NCBI GenBank assembly: GCA_004292955.1
Contig: RDXX01000011.1
Span: 47,336-111,335, forward strand
Direction: 5' to 3'
Origin: Oscillatoriales cyanobacterium
Lineage (GTDB): Bacteria > Cyanobacteriota > Cyanobacteriia > Cyanobacteriales > Microcoleaceae
DNA length: 64,000 nt
Shown: piece by piece, positions 17,665 through 25,335 of the stretch
Numbering within the stretch: the first letter of the stretch is position 1
Layout: each line of letters opens with the position of its first letter
The notes under the pieces: model-generated
Database searches by the model: none
What the model saw: only the letters and a program-made list of their open reading frames with translations
What the model was told of the DNA's origin: nothing
Translations under genes and position numbers: made by a program

Positions 17665-18032
17665 GATGTCTTACCTGATAAAAAGTTGTCATTGAAATAA
17701 TGAACCTAGAATTGTTTAACAACAATTAAAATTCAAATAATTACAATTTTTGGAGTTAAACAAATAGGTAAAGTCGCATGAAATTTGCAAGCTGACTATT
17801 TATGGGTCGCAGTGCCTATAAACAGACTCAAGCTTTTGATTAAAATTCTTACAAATTTAAACAGTGCTCCGACTTATCAGCACATTAACAAAATAACTCA
17901 ACTCCATGAATCATGTCCAGGACAGTTAGCCACTTAAGCTAGCCACTTAAGAAAGGCTACCAAACAAAAGATTTTTTAATTTTCAAAGCGCCGATGTTAA
18001 TTTTTTATGTTCCGGCACACAAATAATCAAAG
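17665..18032. promoter_or_regulatory. RTX copy 1 upstream region with shared motif
   Basis: Contains TGTCCAGGACA at 17914-17924 and AAGCTAGCCACTTAAG at 17936-17951. The same two blocks stand about 300 bp before the starts of RTX copies 2 and 3 (here about 250 bp). No gene seen in the rest, which is AT-rich. Confidence 0.55.
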
Positions 18033-18090
18033 ACCGGGTTTTTTACCAAAATCCTTGGTTGAAGTCCATAGATTAGGTAAAAAACCCGGT
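18033..18090. repeat. GAAACCGGG hairpin with conserved loop
   Basis: ACCGGGTTTTTTACC and GGTAAAAAACCCGGT form a 15-bp perfect stem around a loop containing AAAATCCTTGG and AGTCCATAGATTA. The loop is shared with 39915-39978 and 50577-50642. It lies 48 bp past the end of RTX copy 2, where it may also terminate transcription. Confidence 0.75.
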
Positions 18091-18138
18091 TTTTTTTAGC
18101 TAATTTGTCCAGGAATGTCCTAGCAAGCGCGACAAGTC

Positions 18139-18858
18139 CTAAGGAACAAAGACGATATCCGAATCGGGACGAAATCCACCCGGTATTTTGGCAAATTGCT
18201 GGTTTTTAAACGACAGCGCACCAGTGCTGTTATTGTATTGAAATTCACTGACTGAAGACACTCCCATTCCACTTACCGAGACTTGGACTTTATCACCTTC
18301 CCAGTAATGAAAGTCTTGGATTAAATCAATGCCTTCATAGGCGGGGGTGGAGTAAAAAATGAAATTATCTGCTCCACCACCACCATAGAGAGTGTCATTT
18401 CCTGGTTCACCAGAAAGATTGTCGTTGCCATAGTCACCGTCGAGGTAGTCATTACCGAAGGAACCAAGCAAAAGGTCGTTGTCATATCCACCGTAAAGGG
18501 TGTCGTTACCAGTCCAACCATCTAAGGTATCGTTACCCCCCTCGCCGTAGAGTTTATCAGCAGAATCGGTACTATTGAATAAACCATTGCTACCGTTGAT
18601 ATAATCATTACCTGCACCTCCCCAGACGGTATCCGCGCCTTGTTCGCCATAGAGGTAGTCATTATCCTCTTCACCGAAGATCAAGTCATTGCCCGAGTAT
18701 CCCCACAAGGTATCATTTCCAGACCCTCCATACATCGTATCGTTGCCCGCCCCGCCAGATGAAGAGTCGTTACCCGCCAAGGCATAGATAGTATCAGCCC
18801 CGCTAGTACCATCCAAATACGTATCGTTGAATGATGTACCGATAATTGGCTTTGCCAT
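18139..18858 (-). CDS. RTX-type calcium-binding protein (copy 2)
   Basis: 239-aa protein, almost entirely RTX repeats (ALAGNDSSSGGAGNDTMYGGSGNDTLWGYSGND..., about 25-165), with the GGxGxDxLx-type beta-roll pattern. The C-terminal domain (IDLIQDFHYWEGDKVQVS ... FRPDSDIVFVP) is also found in copy 3 and probably holds the type I secretion signal. Start ATG 18858 follows AGGAG at nine bases; an upstream in-frame start would add 22 residues without such support. Shares a ~240-bp upstream region with copy 3. Confidence 0.8.
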   Translation of the reverse strand: MAKPIIGTSFNDTYLDGTSGADTIYALAGNDSSSGGAGNDTMYGGSGNDTLWGYSGNDLIFGEEDNDYLYGEQGADTVWGGAGNDYINGSNGLFNSTDSADKLYGEGGNDTLDGWTGNDTLYGGYDNDLLLGSFGNDYLDGDYGNDNLSGEPGNDTLYGGGGADNFIFYSTPAYEGIDLIQDFHYWEGDKVQVSVSGMGVSSVSEFQYNNSTGALSFKNQQFAKIPGGFRPDSDIVFVP

Positions 18859-18924
18859 CGGAATTTCTCCTAAAATTTGTAGTTTGTTTGCTTGTTTTCT
18901 CTGGTTCTCAAAGTTCAGAACCAA

Positions 18925-19520
18925 TCTGCAAATTGCGAATTAGATTCACAATCGATCGATTTTGCGATCGCACAGATACAAGCTGTCGCGATAGGTGAGC
19001 GTCGCACTAAACACATTGCTGTGAATCTGAGTTGAATGCGAATTAGAACAATCGGAAATGCCACAATAATTAAACATTATTTAGGTAATTTCCTGATTGG
19101 TTGAAATCTAACGCTGCACGCTGATATATCTACTTTGTCCTGAGTGACAGCTAATGTCCAGGACATTTAGACAGTTAAGCTAGCCACTTAAGCTAATATC
19201 AAAAAACCACCTATAGATTAAGATTGAAAGATAAATATTACTAAGATTTAATTTTTTTTTAGCAGGGTTAGATTCAGCCATTCAGTCAGTTATGCTGTCA
19301 TCTAAACAAACAAAAGAGTGCCCAATGGGTACTCTTTTGTTTGCATCCGGTATTGTAACTAGCACGCTACTATAGACTTGTAGGGTGCGTCAGATTTTTA
19401 TGTTTCCCAAAAGGTACGTTGTTGCGCTTCAGCGCTCTTTCTAAATATAACACTGCGAGCGAAAGATTCGCGGACGCTGTTGGGATGAACTCACTCCTTA
19501 GAGTTATTGTGTAGCAAGGT
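18925..19520. promoter_or_regulatory. RTX copy 2 upstream region, conserved with copy 3
   Basis: From about 18980 to 19195 the sequence parallels 21420-21630 (GATAGGTGAGC, TTGCTGTGAAT, GAAATCTAACGCTGCAC, TTTGTCCTGA, then TGTCCAGGACA at 19155 and AAGCTAGCCACTTAAG at 19177-19192). This is promoter-side homology that came with gene duplication or is held by function. Further on are a short palindrome repeating AGAGTGCCCAATGGGTACTCTTT (split hairpin at ~19312-19338), a half GTGCGTC repeat (19379) and one 31-bp-type unit on the minus strand (19412-19441). No gene seen. Confidence 0.6.
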
Positions 19521-19582
19521 ATGCGCCTAACAACTCGATTTACAGTCATACCTCATCTATCGCTCGAAAGGCTATATAAAAG

Positions 19583-19948
19583 AGCGCTGAAGCGCAACTA
19601 CGTGCCTTTCCGGAGCGCTGAAGCGCAACTACGTGCCTTTCCGGAGCGCTCAAGCGCAACTACGTGCCTTTCCGGAGCGCTTAAGCGCAACTACGTGCCT
19701 TTCCGGAGCGCTCAAGCGCAACTACGTGCCTTTCCGGAGCGCTCAAGCGCAACTACGTGCCTTTCCGGAGCGCTCAAGCGCAACTACATACCTTTCCGGA
19801 GCGCTCAAGCGCAACTACATACCTTTCCGGAGCGCTCAAGCGCAACTACGTGCCTTTCCGGAGCGCTCAAGCGCAACAACATACCTTTCCGGAGCGCTCA
19901 AGCGCAACAACATACCTTTCCGGAGCGCTCAAGCGCAACAACATACCT
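19583..19948. repeat. Array of twelve 31-bp tandem repeats
   Basis: Twelve units begin at 19583 and every 31 bases up to 19924. Each reads AGCGCTCAAGCGCAACTACG followed by TGCCTTTCCGG, with small variants (GAAGCGC, TTAAGCGC, ACATACC, ACAACATACC). Each unit contains a small palindrome, GCGCT..AGCGC. Because 31 is not a multiple of three, all three forward frames stay open, so none is evidence for a gene. There are no spacers, so it is not a CRISPR array. Single units occur at 50-80 and 19412-19441. Confidence 0.95.
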
Positions 19949-20071
19949 AAGATTTAGTGGGGGCAGAACATCCTGTCTGCCCCGTAAATTGCTGATTGAA
20001 AATGGTGTAATATCTGAGTTAAACGGACTTAATGTCAAGTCTGTTTAACTCAGATACAATTCAATTCATCC

Positions 20072-21295
20072 TCATGGCAATAGCACAATATCTCGGGATA
20101 CTAAGAAGTCTGCTGGCTTATTCTCAAGAGTGGCAAACTTAACTTGACCGAAGAATAAATCACCAGTAGTCTTGCTATAGCTGAATTGGTTTAGGGAAGT
20201 AGCACCAAAACTGCGGTGAATTTCAATTTTGTCAACTTCACTCTTTTGGAAGTCTTTGATGGTATCAATCCCTGTAGGAGCAAAATAGAATCTGAATCCA
20301 TCCGCGCCTGCACCACCGTAGAGAATGTTATTGCCAGCAGCATCGATATCGCCACCACCAGTTAAGACATCATTACCATTTCCGCCATAAAGAAGGTCAT
20401 CGCCACCACCACCAGAAAGTTGGTCATTATCATCGTTGCCGTAGAGGATATCGTTACCTTTCATGCCTTGTATGTCATCATTTCCAGCATCACCTAAAAG
20501 CGTGTCAATTCCATTACCACCAAGAATGATATCTCTGCCACCTCTACCATTGATTAAATCGTCTCCATCCTCACCTTTGAGGAAGTTCTTGCCAGCGTTA
20601 CCCAGCATATAATTATTCAATTCGTTACCAGTGCCATCGATATCAGCAGCATCACTCAAGGTGAGGTTTTCGACGTTTGCACCCAAAGTATAGCTGATAG
20701 TGGAAGTGACTACGGTATCAGTACCTTCGGCAGCTTTCTCGGTAACTAAATCAGCAACATTATCAACCAAATAAAGGTCATTACCGCTACCACCATTCAT
20801 GTCGTCGGCACCAGCACGACCATATATGATGTCGTCGCCTGCACCACCATAGATTTGGTCATCGCCATCACCACCATCTAGGAAGTCGTTACCACCTCCA
20901 CCAAATAAGTAATCGCGATCGCCTAAACCATAGAGAGAGTTGTTCGCATCATTACCTAGAATAGCATTGTGCGCGTTGTTTCCCGTCGCATCAATGGCAG
21001 CGGTTCCCTTCAAATGCAGGTCTTCGACGTTCACTCCTAAAGTGTAGCTGACGGTAGATTCCACCAGATCGATACCTTCGGCAGCAGACTCAGTAACTAC
21101 GTCAGCAATATTATCGACAATGTACTTATCATTACCGCTACCACCATACATTTTGTCTGCACCAGAACCACCATCAAGCTCATCATCTCCTGCTTTACCG
21201 TAGAGAGTGTCGTTGCCTGCTAAACCTGTGAGAGTATCGTTATCAGGAGTGCCATGTAGTAAGTCGTCTTTGGGAGTACCTGGAATCTTAGCCAT
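20072..21295 (-). CDS. RTX-type calcium-binding protein (copy 3)
   Basis: 407-aa protein with an internal duplication: two modules each made of RTX repeats, then (V/L)VDN(I/V)AD(V/L)VTE.AAEG.D and SYTLG.NVE(D/N)L.L....DI/AT GN, as in large cyanobacterial calcium-binding proteins. A third block of nine-residue repeats (about 240-345) and the C-terminal domain shared with copy 2 (DTIKDFQKSEVDKIEI ... SRDIVLLP) follow. Start ATG 21295 is preceded by GGAG. Likely exported by a type I system encoded elsewhere. Possible roles are surface layer, motility slime or adhesion; none is proven by the sequence. Confidence 0.82.
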   Translation of the reverse strand: MAKIPGTPKDDLLHGTPDNDTLTGLAGNDTLYGKAGDDELDGGSGADKMYGGSGNDKYIVDNIADVVTESAAEGIDLVESTVSYTLGVNVEDLHLKGTAAIDATGNNAHNAILGNDANNSLYGLGDRDYLFGGGGNDFLDGGDGDDQIYGGAGDDIIYGRAGADDMNGGSGNDLYLVDNVADLVTEKAAEGTDTVVTSTISYTLGANVENLTLSDAADIDGTGNELNNYMLGNAGKNFLKGEDGDDLINGRGGRDIILGGNGIDTLLGDAGNDDIQGMKGNDILYGNDDNDQLSGGGGDDLLYGGNGNDVLTGGGDIDAAGNNILYGGAGADGFRFYFAPTGIDTIKDFQKSEVDKIEIHRSFGATSLNQFSYSKTTGDLFFGQVKFATLENKPADFLVSRDIVLLP

Positions 21296-21419
21296 GTTAA
21301 ATTTCTCCAAAAAAAATGATGAATTTGTCTGAACTGTATCGGGCGCTAGAAAGTGTCGCGATACGTTAAGAACTTATCTACAAATTGCAAATCTAATTGG
21401 CTATTTGCAGATGCCAGAT

Positions 21420-21630
21420 GCGGCGATAGGTGAGCATTGCACTCAAGACTTTGCTGTGAATTTGAGTGAAATGTAAATTGGAACAATAGGACAGATCGCC
21501 ATACTTAAACAGCATGGGATTGATTTCCTGATTTGTTGAAATCTAACGCTGCACTTGATATATCAACTTTGTCCTGATTTATGGTGAACGTCCAGGACAG
21601 TTAGACAGTTAAGCTAGCCACTTAAGAAGT
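21420..21630. promoter_or_regulatory. RTX copy 3 upstream region with shared motif
   Basis: Carries GTCCAGGACAG (21591-21601) and AAGCTAGCCACTTAAG (21611-21626), about 295 bp before the RTX start, in the same order and spacing as upstream of copy 2. TGTCCAGGACA is itself palindromic, so a dimeric regulator site is possible. Confidence 0.6.
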
Positions 21631-21685
21631 AAAGTAAGAATATCTAAAAATCTCTAAGTTATTTTAGGATTGAAATTGAGGGCTG

Positions 21686-22210
21686 ATGTACAAGTTTGCG
21701 GCGGCTGCGGAGGATGAATTAGTTGTGTTTGGTGCGGCCAAACCGGGCTACCGCGATGAGGAAGTTGCTGGCTGGATTGATTTTATGCGGCGACAGAAGA
21801 TCGATCGAGTTTGTTGCTTGCTTCCCGAGACACAACTCATCGGCTATGGTGACTTGTTGGGAAGCTATGGAAATGTTTTTGGGTGCGATCGCGTTTGCTG
21901 GGCTCCGATCGCAGATTTTGAATTGGCCGATCGCGAAATTTTAGTCGATCGCATTTTACCGTTTTTGACATCTGCAAGTCGATCGGGCGATCGGGTGGTG
22001 GTTCACTGTGCTGGCGGGATTGGGCGCACAGGACAGGTTTTGGCTGCTTGGTTGGTTAGCGGGCGGGGTTTTTCTAACCAAAAGGCGATCGCGGCTGTGA
22101 AAAAAACTGGCAGAAATCCTTATGAAGCTGCGATCGCTGCTGTTTTCAAGGGTCGAAATCCGTGGAAAGTCGCTGCTGAACTTGATGCTTTGTTGGATGA
22201 TTGTCGTTGA
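21686..22210 (+). CDS. Dual-specificity/tyrosine phosphatase-like protein
   Basis: 174-aa phosphatase of the cysteine type. The catalytic loop is VVHCAGGIGRTG (CX5R with Cys108 and Arg114), and the general acid would come from the WAPIADFELAD loop. The fold and length fit a compact dual-specificity or tyrosine phosphatase with no extra domains. It would act on phosphotyrosine, phosphoserine/threonine or possibly other phosphate esters. No matching kinase is nearby. The stop codon TGA lies in the first unit of the TTGACAG repeat that follows. Confidence 0.82.
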   Translation: MYKFAAAAEDELVVFGAAKPGYRDEEVAGWIDFMRRQKIDRVCCLLPETQLIGYGDLLGSYGNVFGCDRVCWAPIADFELADREILVDRILPFLTSASRSGDRVVVHCAGGIGRTGQVLAAWLVSGRGFSNQKAIAAVKKTGRNPYEAAIAAVFKGRNPWKVAAELDALLDDCR

Positions 22211-22245
22211 CAGTTGACAGTTGACAGTTGACAGTTGACAGTTGA
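22207..22245. repeat. Heptamer STRR (TTGACAG) x5
   Basis: Five exact TTGACAG units plus TTGA, starting within the last codons of the phosphatase gene. The next 250 bp (to 22497) hold no gene. Confidence 0.95.
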
Positions 22246-22511
22246 TCGCTTGAGTGCACTTGATAAAGGAAGGAGGAGGATTGGAGTAATGATATCGTTT
22301 CCGGTTACATCGATATTGTTTAAACAGTCACCGGAAAAGGGTTCCGGCTTTCAACCAATTCTTGGTGGTTAAAAAGTCGGTTTCTGATCTCGCAAATGCC
22401 TAAATGGTGTTCAACATAGGAGATCGATCGCCTTCAATGACTATTGACTATTGACTGCTGACTACCCTTCGGCTTCGCTCGGGGGGCGAGCTGACTACTG
22501 TCAACTGACTA

Positions 22512-22549
22512 CTGTCAACTGTCAACTGTCAACTGTCAACTGTCAACTG
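22512..22549. repeat. Heptamer STRR (CTGTCAA) x5
   Basis: Five CTGTCAA units (TTGACAG on the minus strand), with a further single copy at 22498. The array overlaps the 3' end of the minus-strand hydrolase gene and supplies its stop codon and its last six codons (QLTVDS). Confidence 0.95.
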
Positions 22550-23356
22550 ATTTGTCACTGCTTCGGCGAAGGGAACCGGCGCATCAAGCTGCAACCAGTG
22601 GCTGGTTTCTGGTATGACTGTGGTGGCAATTTGGGGGCGCAGTATGTGGAGGCTGAAAGGCCAGGAGTTGGCCGGCGCGAGGACTGCTGAGATTTGGGTG
22701 CCCGGAGTTGCAAGGATGCGATCGATCGCACCAACTGCATCGTAAGCAAACATACCTTTGTACATACCGATGAGACGATCGCGCGGCGTGGCTGCGAGGC
22801 GTGCGATCGTGGTTTCGCGCGTCGCAGTTGTACCGCCGTCGAGGGCTTGGGAGAACTTTTCCTCTGCCGCAGCGCGGTAGCTGTCGCCCGCTAGCGCTGC
22901 GAGGAAGGGAACCATCTGTTCTTCGTACACGGAGGGCGGCAGGTAGTTAAAGTCACCGGGGGGATCGGCTAGGATGACGCGGGTGATGCGAGTTGGGGCG
23001 CAGTCGGCGGTGGCGAGGACGACGAGGGAACCGAAGCTGTGTCCGACGAGGGCTACTTGGGGGATATTCAGCGCGTCGAGGATGGCGATGATGTCGGTGG
23101 CGCAGCTATCGGGGGTGTAGTCGCCGTCTGCGGGCGGTTCGGAGGCGCCGTGGCCCCGGAGGTCGATCGCCAAAATGCGCTGGTTTTGGCCGAGATTGGC
23201 GCGCAAAAGTGCGATCGTCTCGTCCCAGACTCCGAGGTGGTATGCCATACCGTGTACGAAGAGGACGGGGATGGGTTCTGCTTCTGCGCTGCTTGCTGCG
23301 CCCGTGTCGGTGAGATTGAGTCGCCCCGCTGGGCCGGTGACAGTTGCAATGTGCAT
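22529..23356 (-). CDS. Alpha/beta hydrolase
   Basis: 275-aa hydrolase with the classic order of motifs: oxyanion region LFVHGMAYHLGVWD (His35-Gly36), IDLRGHGASEPPADGDYT, nucleophile elbow LVGHSFGS (Ser107) and C-terminal catalytic His in ETSHWLQLDAP (His253). The acid is probably in the strand before LAPANSWPF. This pattern is common to esterases, haloperoxidase-like enzymes and C-C hydrolases, so the substrate cannot be named. GC-rich codon use differs somewhat from its neighbours. The last residues QLTVDS are encoded by the TTGACAG repeat, which gives the stop codon. Confidence 0.82.
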   Translation of the reverse strand: MHIATVTGPAGRLNLTDTGAASSAEAEPIPVLFVHGMAYHLGVWDETIALLRANLGQNQRILAIDLRGHGASEPPADGDYTPDSCATDIIAILDALNIPQVALVGHSFGSLVVLATADCAPTRITRVILADPPGDFNYLPPSVYEEQMVPFLAALAGDSYRAAAEEKFSQALDGGTTATRETTIARLAATPRDRLIGMYKGMFAYDAVGAIDRILATPGTQISAVLAPANSWPFSLHILRPQIATTVIPETSHWLQLDAPVPFAEAVTNQLTVDS

Positions 23357-23388
23357 AAAATACCTGGACTTTAACGTTGTTCGGATTG

Positions 23389-23449
23389 GTTCGTAGTGCG
23401 GACTTCAGTCCGCATAATGCTACGGACTGAAGTCCGCACTACGAACCGT
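23389..23449. repeat. GTAGTGCGGACTTCAG palindromic repeat
   Basis: GGTTCGTAGTGCGGACTTCAG faces its reverse complement ending CACTACGAACC across a short loop; CCGTTTTTGT follows as in the 1345-1773 copies. It lies upstream of the hydrolase gene. Confidence 0.85.
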
Positions 23450-23551
23450 TTTTGTCATGGTAATCGACCGGAAGCGATCTGCGCGATCGCAAATATGAAT
23501 CATAATTGGAACCTGCGGCATGAATAATTTGCAGTCGCCCCTCAACTTGTT

Positions 23552-24190
23552 TTACTCAAAGATAGCCCCATCCAAGCAAGCTTTTTTCAAGTCTACTTTA
23601 CCTAAAGTTGCACCTCTTAAATCAGCATTTGTTAAGTCAGCATTACTTAAATCTACATTAGTCAAATCGGCACCTCTGAGATTAGCATTGCTTAAATTTG
23701 CCCCAGCTAAATTTGCCCTCACAATTTGTGACTTATGCAATTTGCAGCCACTCAAATTAGCCGATTGCATCTGTGCTGCTGCTAAAATTGCTTTATTTAA
23801 ATTAGTGCCACTCAGGTTAGCCAAATTCAATTTGGCATAACTCAGATCGATGTTTTCCAAACAAAGTTGGCTCAATTGAGCGCATCTCAAGTTAGCATTA
23901 ACAAAATATCTGTCTCCCGCCGCATAACGGCGCAGCAATTCGTCAACTCCCAGCCGAGTTAAAACCGGTTCGGCCGCCTTTTGATAGCACCACGATGTCT
24001 CCAGCAAACTCGCGGCTGTTTCAATTGCTACCTTGTCGGATTTAGGTAGAACCAAGCTATTGCAGCCATCCCACTCGCCGCCTAGCATAAATGCCATTTC
24101 AGAAGCTGCTGCAATTGAGTCGCAAAGCAAAACGGTTTCTGGTTTGGGTGGCAGCCAGTTCATTAAAGCGATCGAACTCTTGTTTTTCAC
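23552..24190 (-). CDS. Pentapeptide repeat protein
   Basis: 212-aa protein. The first ~95 residues are a unique domain (ETVLLCDSIAAASEMAFMLGGEW...). From about 98 to 205 it is built of A(D/N)LxX pentapeptides (LRCAQLSQLCLENIDLSYAKLNLANLSG ... ADLTNADLRGATL), which form a right-handed quadrilateral beta helix. Such proteins are abundant in cyanobacteria, and most have no known role. The frame can start at GTG 24190 or ATG 24163; neither has a clear ribosome binding site. Confidence 0.8.
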   Translation of the reverse strand: MKNKSSIALMNWLPPKPETVLLCDSIAAASEMAFMLGGEWDGCNSLVLPKSDKVAIETAASLLETSWCYQKAAEPVLTRLGVDELLRRYAAGDRYFVNANLRCAQLSQLCLENIDLSYAKLNLANLSGTNLNKAILAAAQMQSANLSGCKLHKSQIVRANLAGANLSNANLRGADLTNVDLSNADLTNADLRGATLGKVDLKKACLDGAIFE

Positions 24191-24260
24191 TGTTTATTCA
24201 GGATTTGTTCGCGTTTCTTAAATTATAAGTTAAATTATTTTTCCTCTCTGGAAACAGGTA

Positions 24261-24279
24261 AGGTGCGCTGCGCGCACCT
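24261..24279. terminator. GC-rich hairpin between pentapeptide and RNase H genes
   Basis: AGGTGCGC and GCGCACCT form an 8-bp stem around TGC. It lacks a clear T tract, so it could equally be a dispersed palindromic repeat. Confidence 0.35.
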
Positions 24280-24366
24280 ACCGTTTGAGTTCTTGCAATT
24301 AGTCCTAGATATTGCAGCAGTCAGAAGGCCTTTGTCACAATCTGACTGAGGACTTATGACTGATGA

Positions 24367-25260
24367 TTAATCAGTCGTACTAACGTGGTCGATGCGCTCT
24401 AATTGCCAGAGAATTTGGTTGCCCTCGCGGCGCACGCGAGAAACTACCCAGTTGCGCCAAACCCAGTTGTCTCCGCGGCTGGTGACAGCGCTGGCATTTA
24501 CATCCATCAAATCAGCCAGTTCAGAACTGGTAATCAAGTAGCCTTTGGTGGCAACTTCGTCAGCTATGTGCAACGTCTCGATCAGGTTGCGGAGTTCCTG
24601 AACCCTCACCTCGCGGGGTAAGTTCTCCAGGGTATCGGCAGTTGAATCCATCATGGTAGAGTTGGAGATCGGAAGGTCAGAAGTTATGACATAGGATTCT
24701 ATCGTTTTGTTACCAGTTGTGTCCGTTTCTTCCAAAACAATTGGGTTTTCAATGTCTAGCGGCGATGACCCAGACTCATCTGTTGTTGGTCGATGCTGTT
24801 GCAGGGCGGGAGTGCGATTGTGAGAGAAGCTGCGGGCAATTTCATCGCATCTGTCGTTGTAGAAGTCGCCGGAGTGGCCGCGGACGTGTTCCCACTTGAT
24901 TTGTCGGGAATTCAGCTTGTCTAGCAGGTGCCAAAGGTCTTGGTTGACGACATCTTTGCCTGTTGAGGTTTTCCAGCCTTTGTTTTTCCAGCCTTGAATC
25001 CATTTGGTGATGCCGTTTTTAACGTATTCGCTGTCGGTGTAAACGGTGACTGGTTCGGTTTGACCGGAATTGGCAAAAAATTCTAATGCAGCGACGGCCG
25101 CCTGCATTTCCATGCGGTTGTTGGTAGTTTGAGGGTCTGCACCTCCGAGTTCGTGACATTTGCCGTCGGCGAAGCAGATGACTGCACCCCAACCGCCGGG
25201 GCCTGGATTGCCGGAACAAGCGCCGTCTGTGTACAAGCTTTTGATTGTGGGAGTTGTCAT
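24367..25260 (-). CDS. rnhA: Ribonuclease HI with C-terminal extension
   Basis: 297-aa protein. Residues 1-150 are RNase HI: LYTDGACSGNPGPGGWGAV (first catalytic Asp), MEMQAAVAALEF (Glu), VYTDSEYVKNGITKWI (Asp) and HVRGHSGDFYNDRCDEIA (last Asp with its His loop). It cleaves the RNA strand of RNA-DNA hybrids from R-loops and primers. It is about twice the usual 155 residues. The extra part holds a low-complexity linker and a ~75-residue domain (REVRVQELRNLIETLHIADEVATKGYLITSSELADLM...) that looks like a winged helix and may bind nucleic acid (inference). Confidence 0.88.
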   Translation of the reverse strand: MTTPTIKSLYTDGACSGNPGPGGWGAVICFADGKCHELGGADPQTTNNRMEMQAAVAALEFFANSGQTEPVTVYTDSEYVKNGITKWIQGWKNKGWKTSTGKDVVNQDLWHLLDKLNSRQIKWEHVRGHSGDFYNDRCDEIARSFSHNRTPALQQHRPTTDESGSSPLDIENPIVLEETDTTGNKTIESYVITSDLPISNSTMMDSTADTLENLPREVRVQELRNLIETLHIADEVATKGYLITSSELADLMDVNASAVTSRGDNWVWRNWVVSRVRREGNQILWQLERIDHVSTTD

Positions 25261-25335
25261 GAGTTAATTAATTTGTTATTTACGATTATTTTGTTCGCGG
25301 GTGCGATAATTGAGGGAAATTGCGATCGACTGTAG

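Noticed and set aside
19583-19948. CRISPR array
   Set aside because: The 31-bp units are directly joined with no spacers, and no cas gene is in the window.
19521-20048. Open plus-strand frames of up to 175 codons across the 31-bp repeats
   Set aside because: All three frames are open because the 31-bp unit lacks stops; the products are repeats of ALKRNYVPFRSAQAQLRAF with no protein features.
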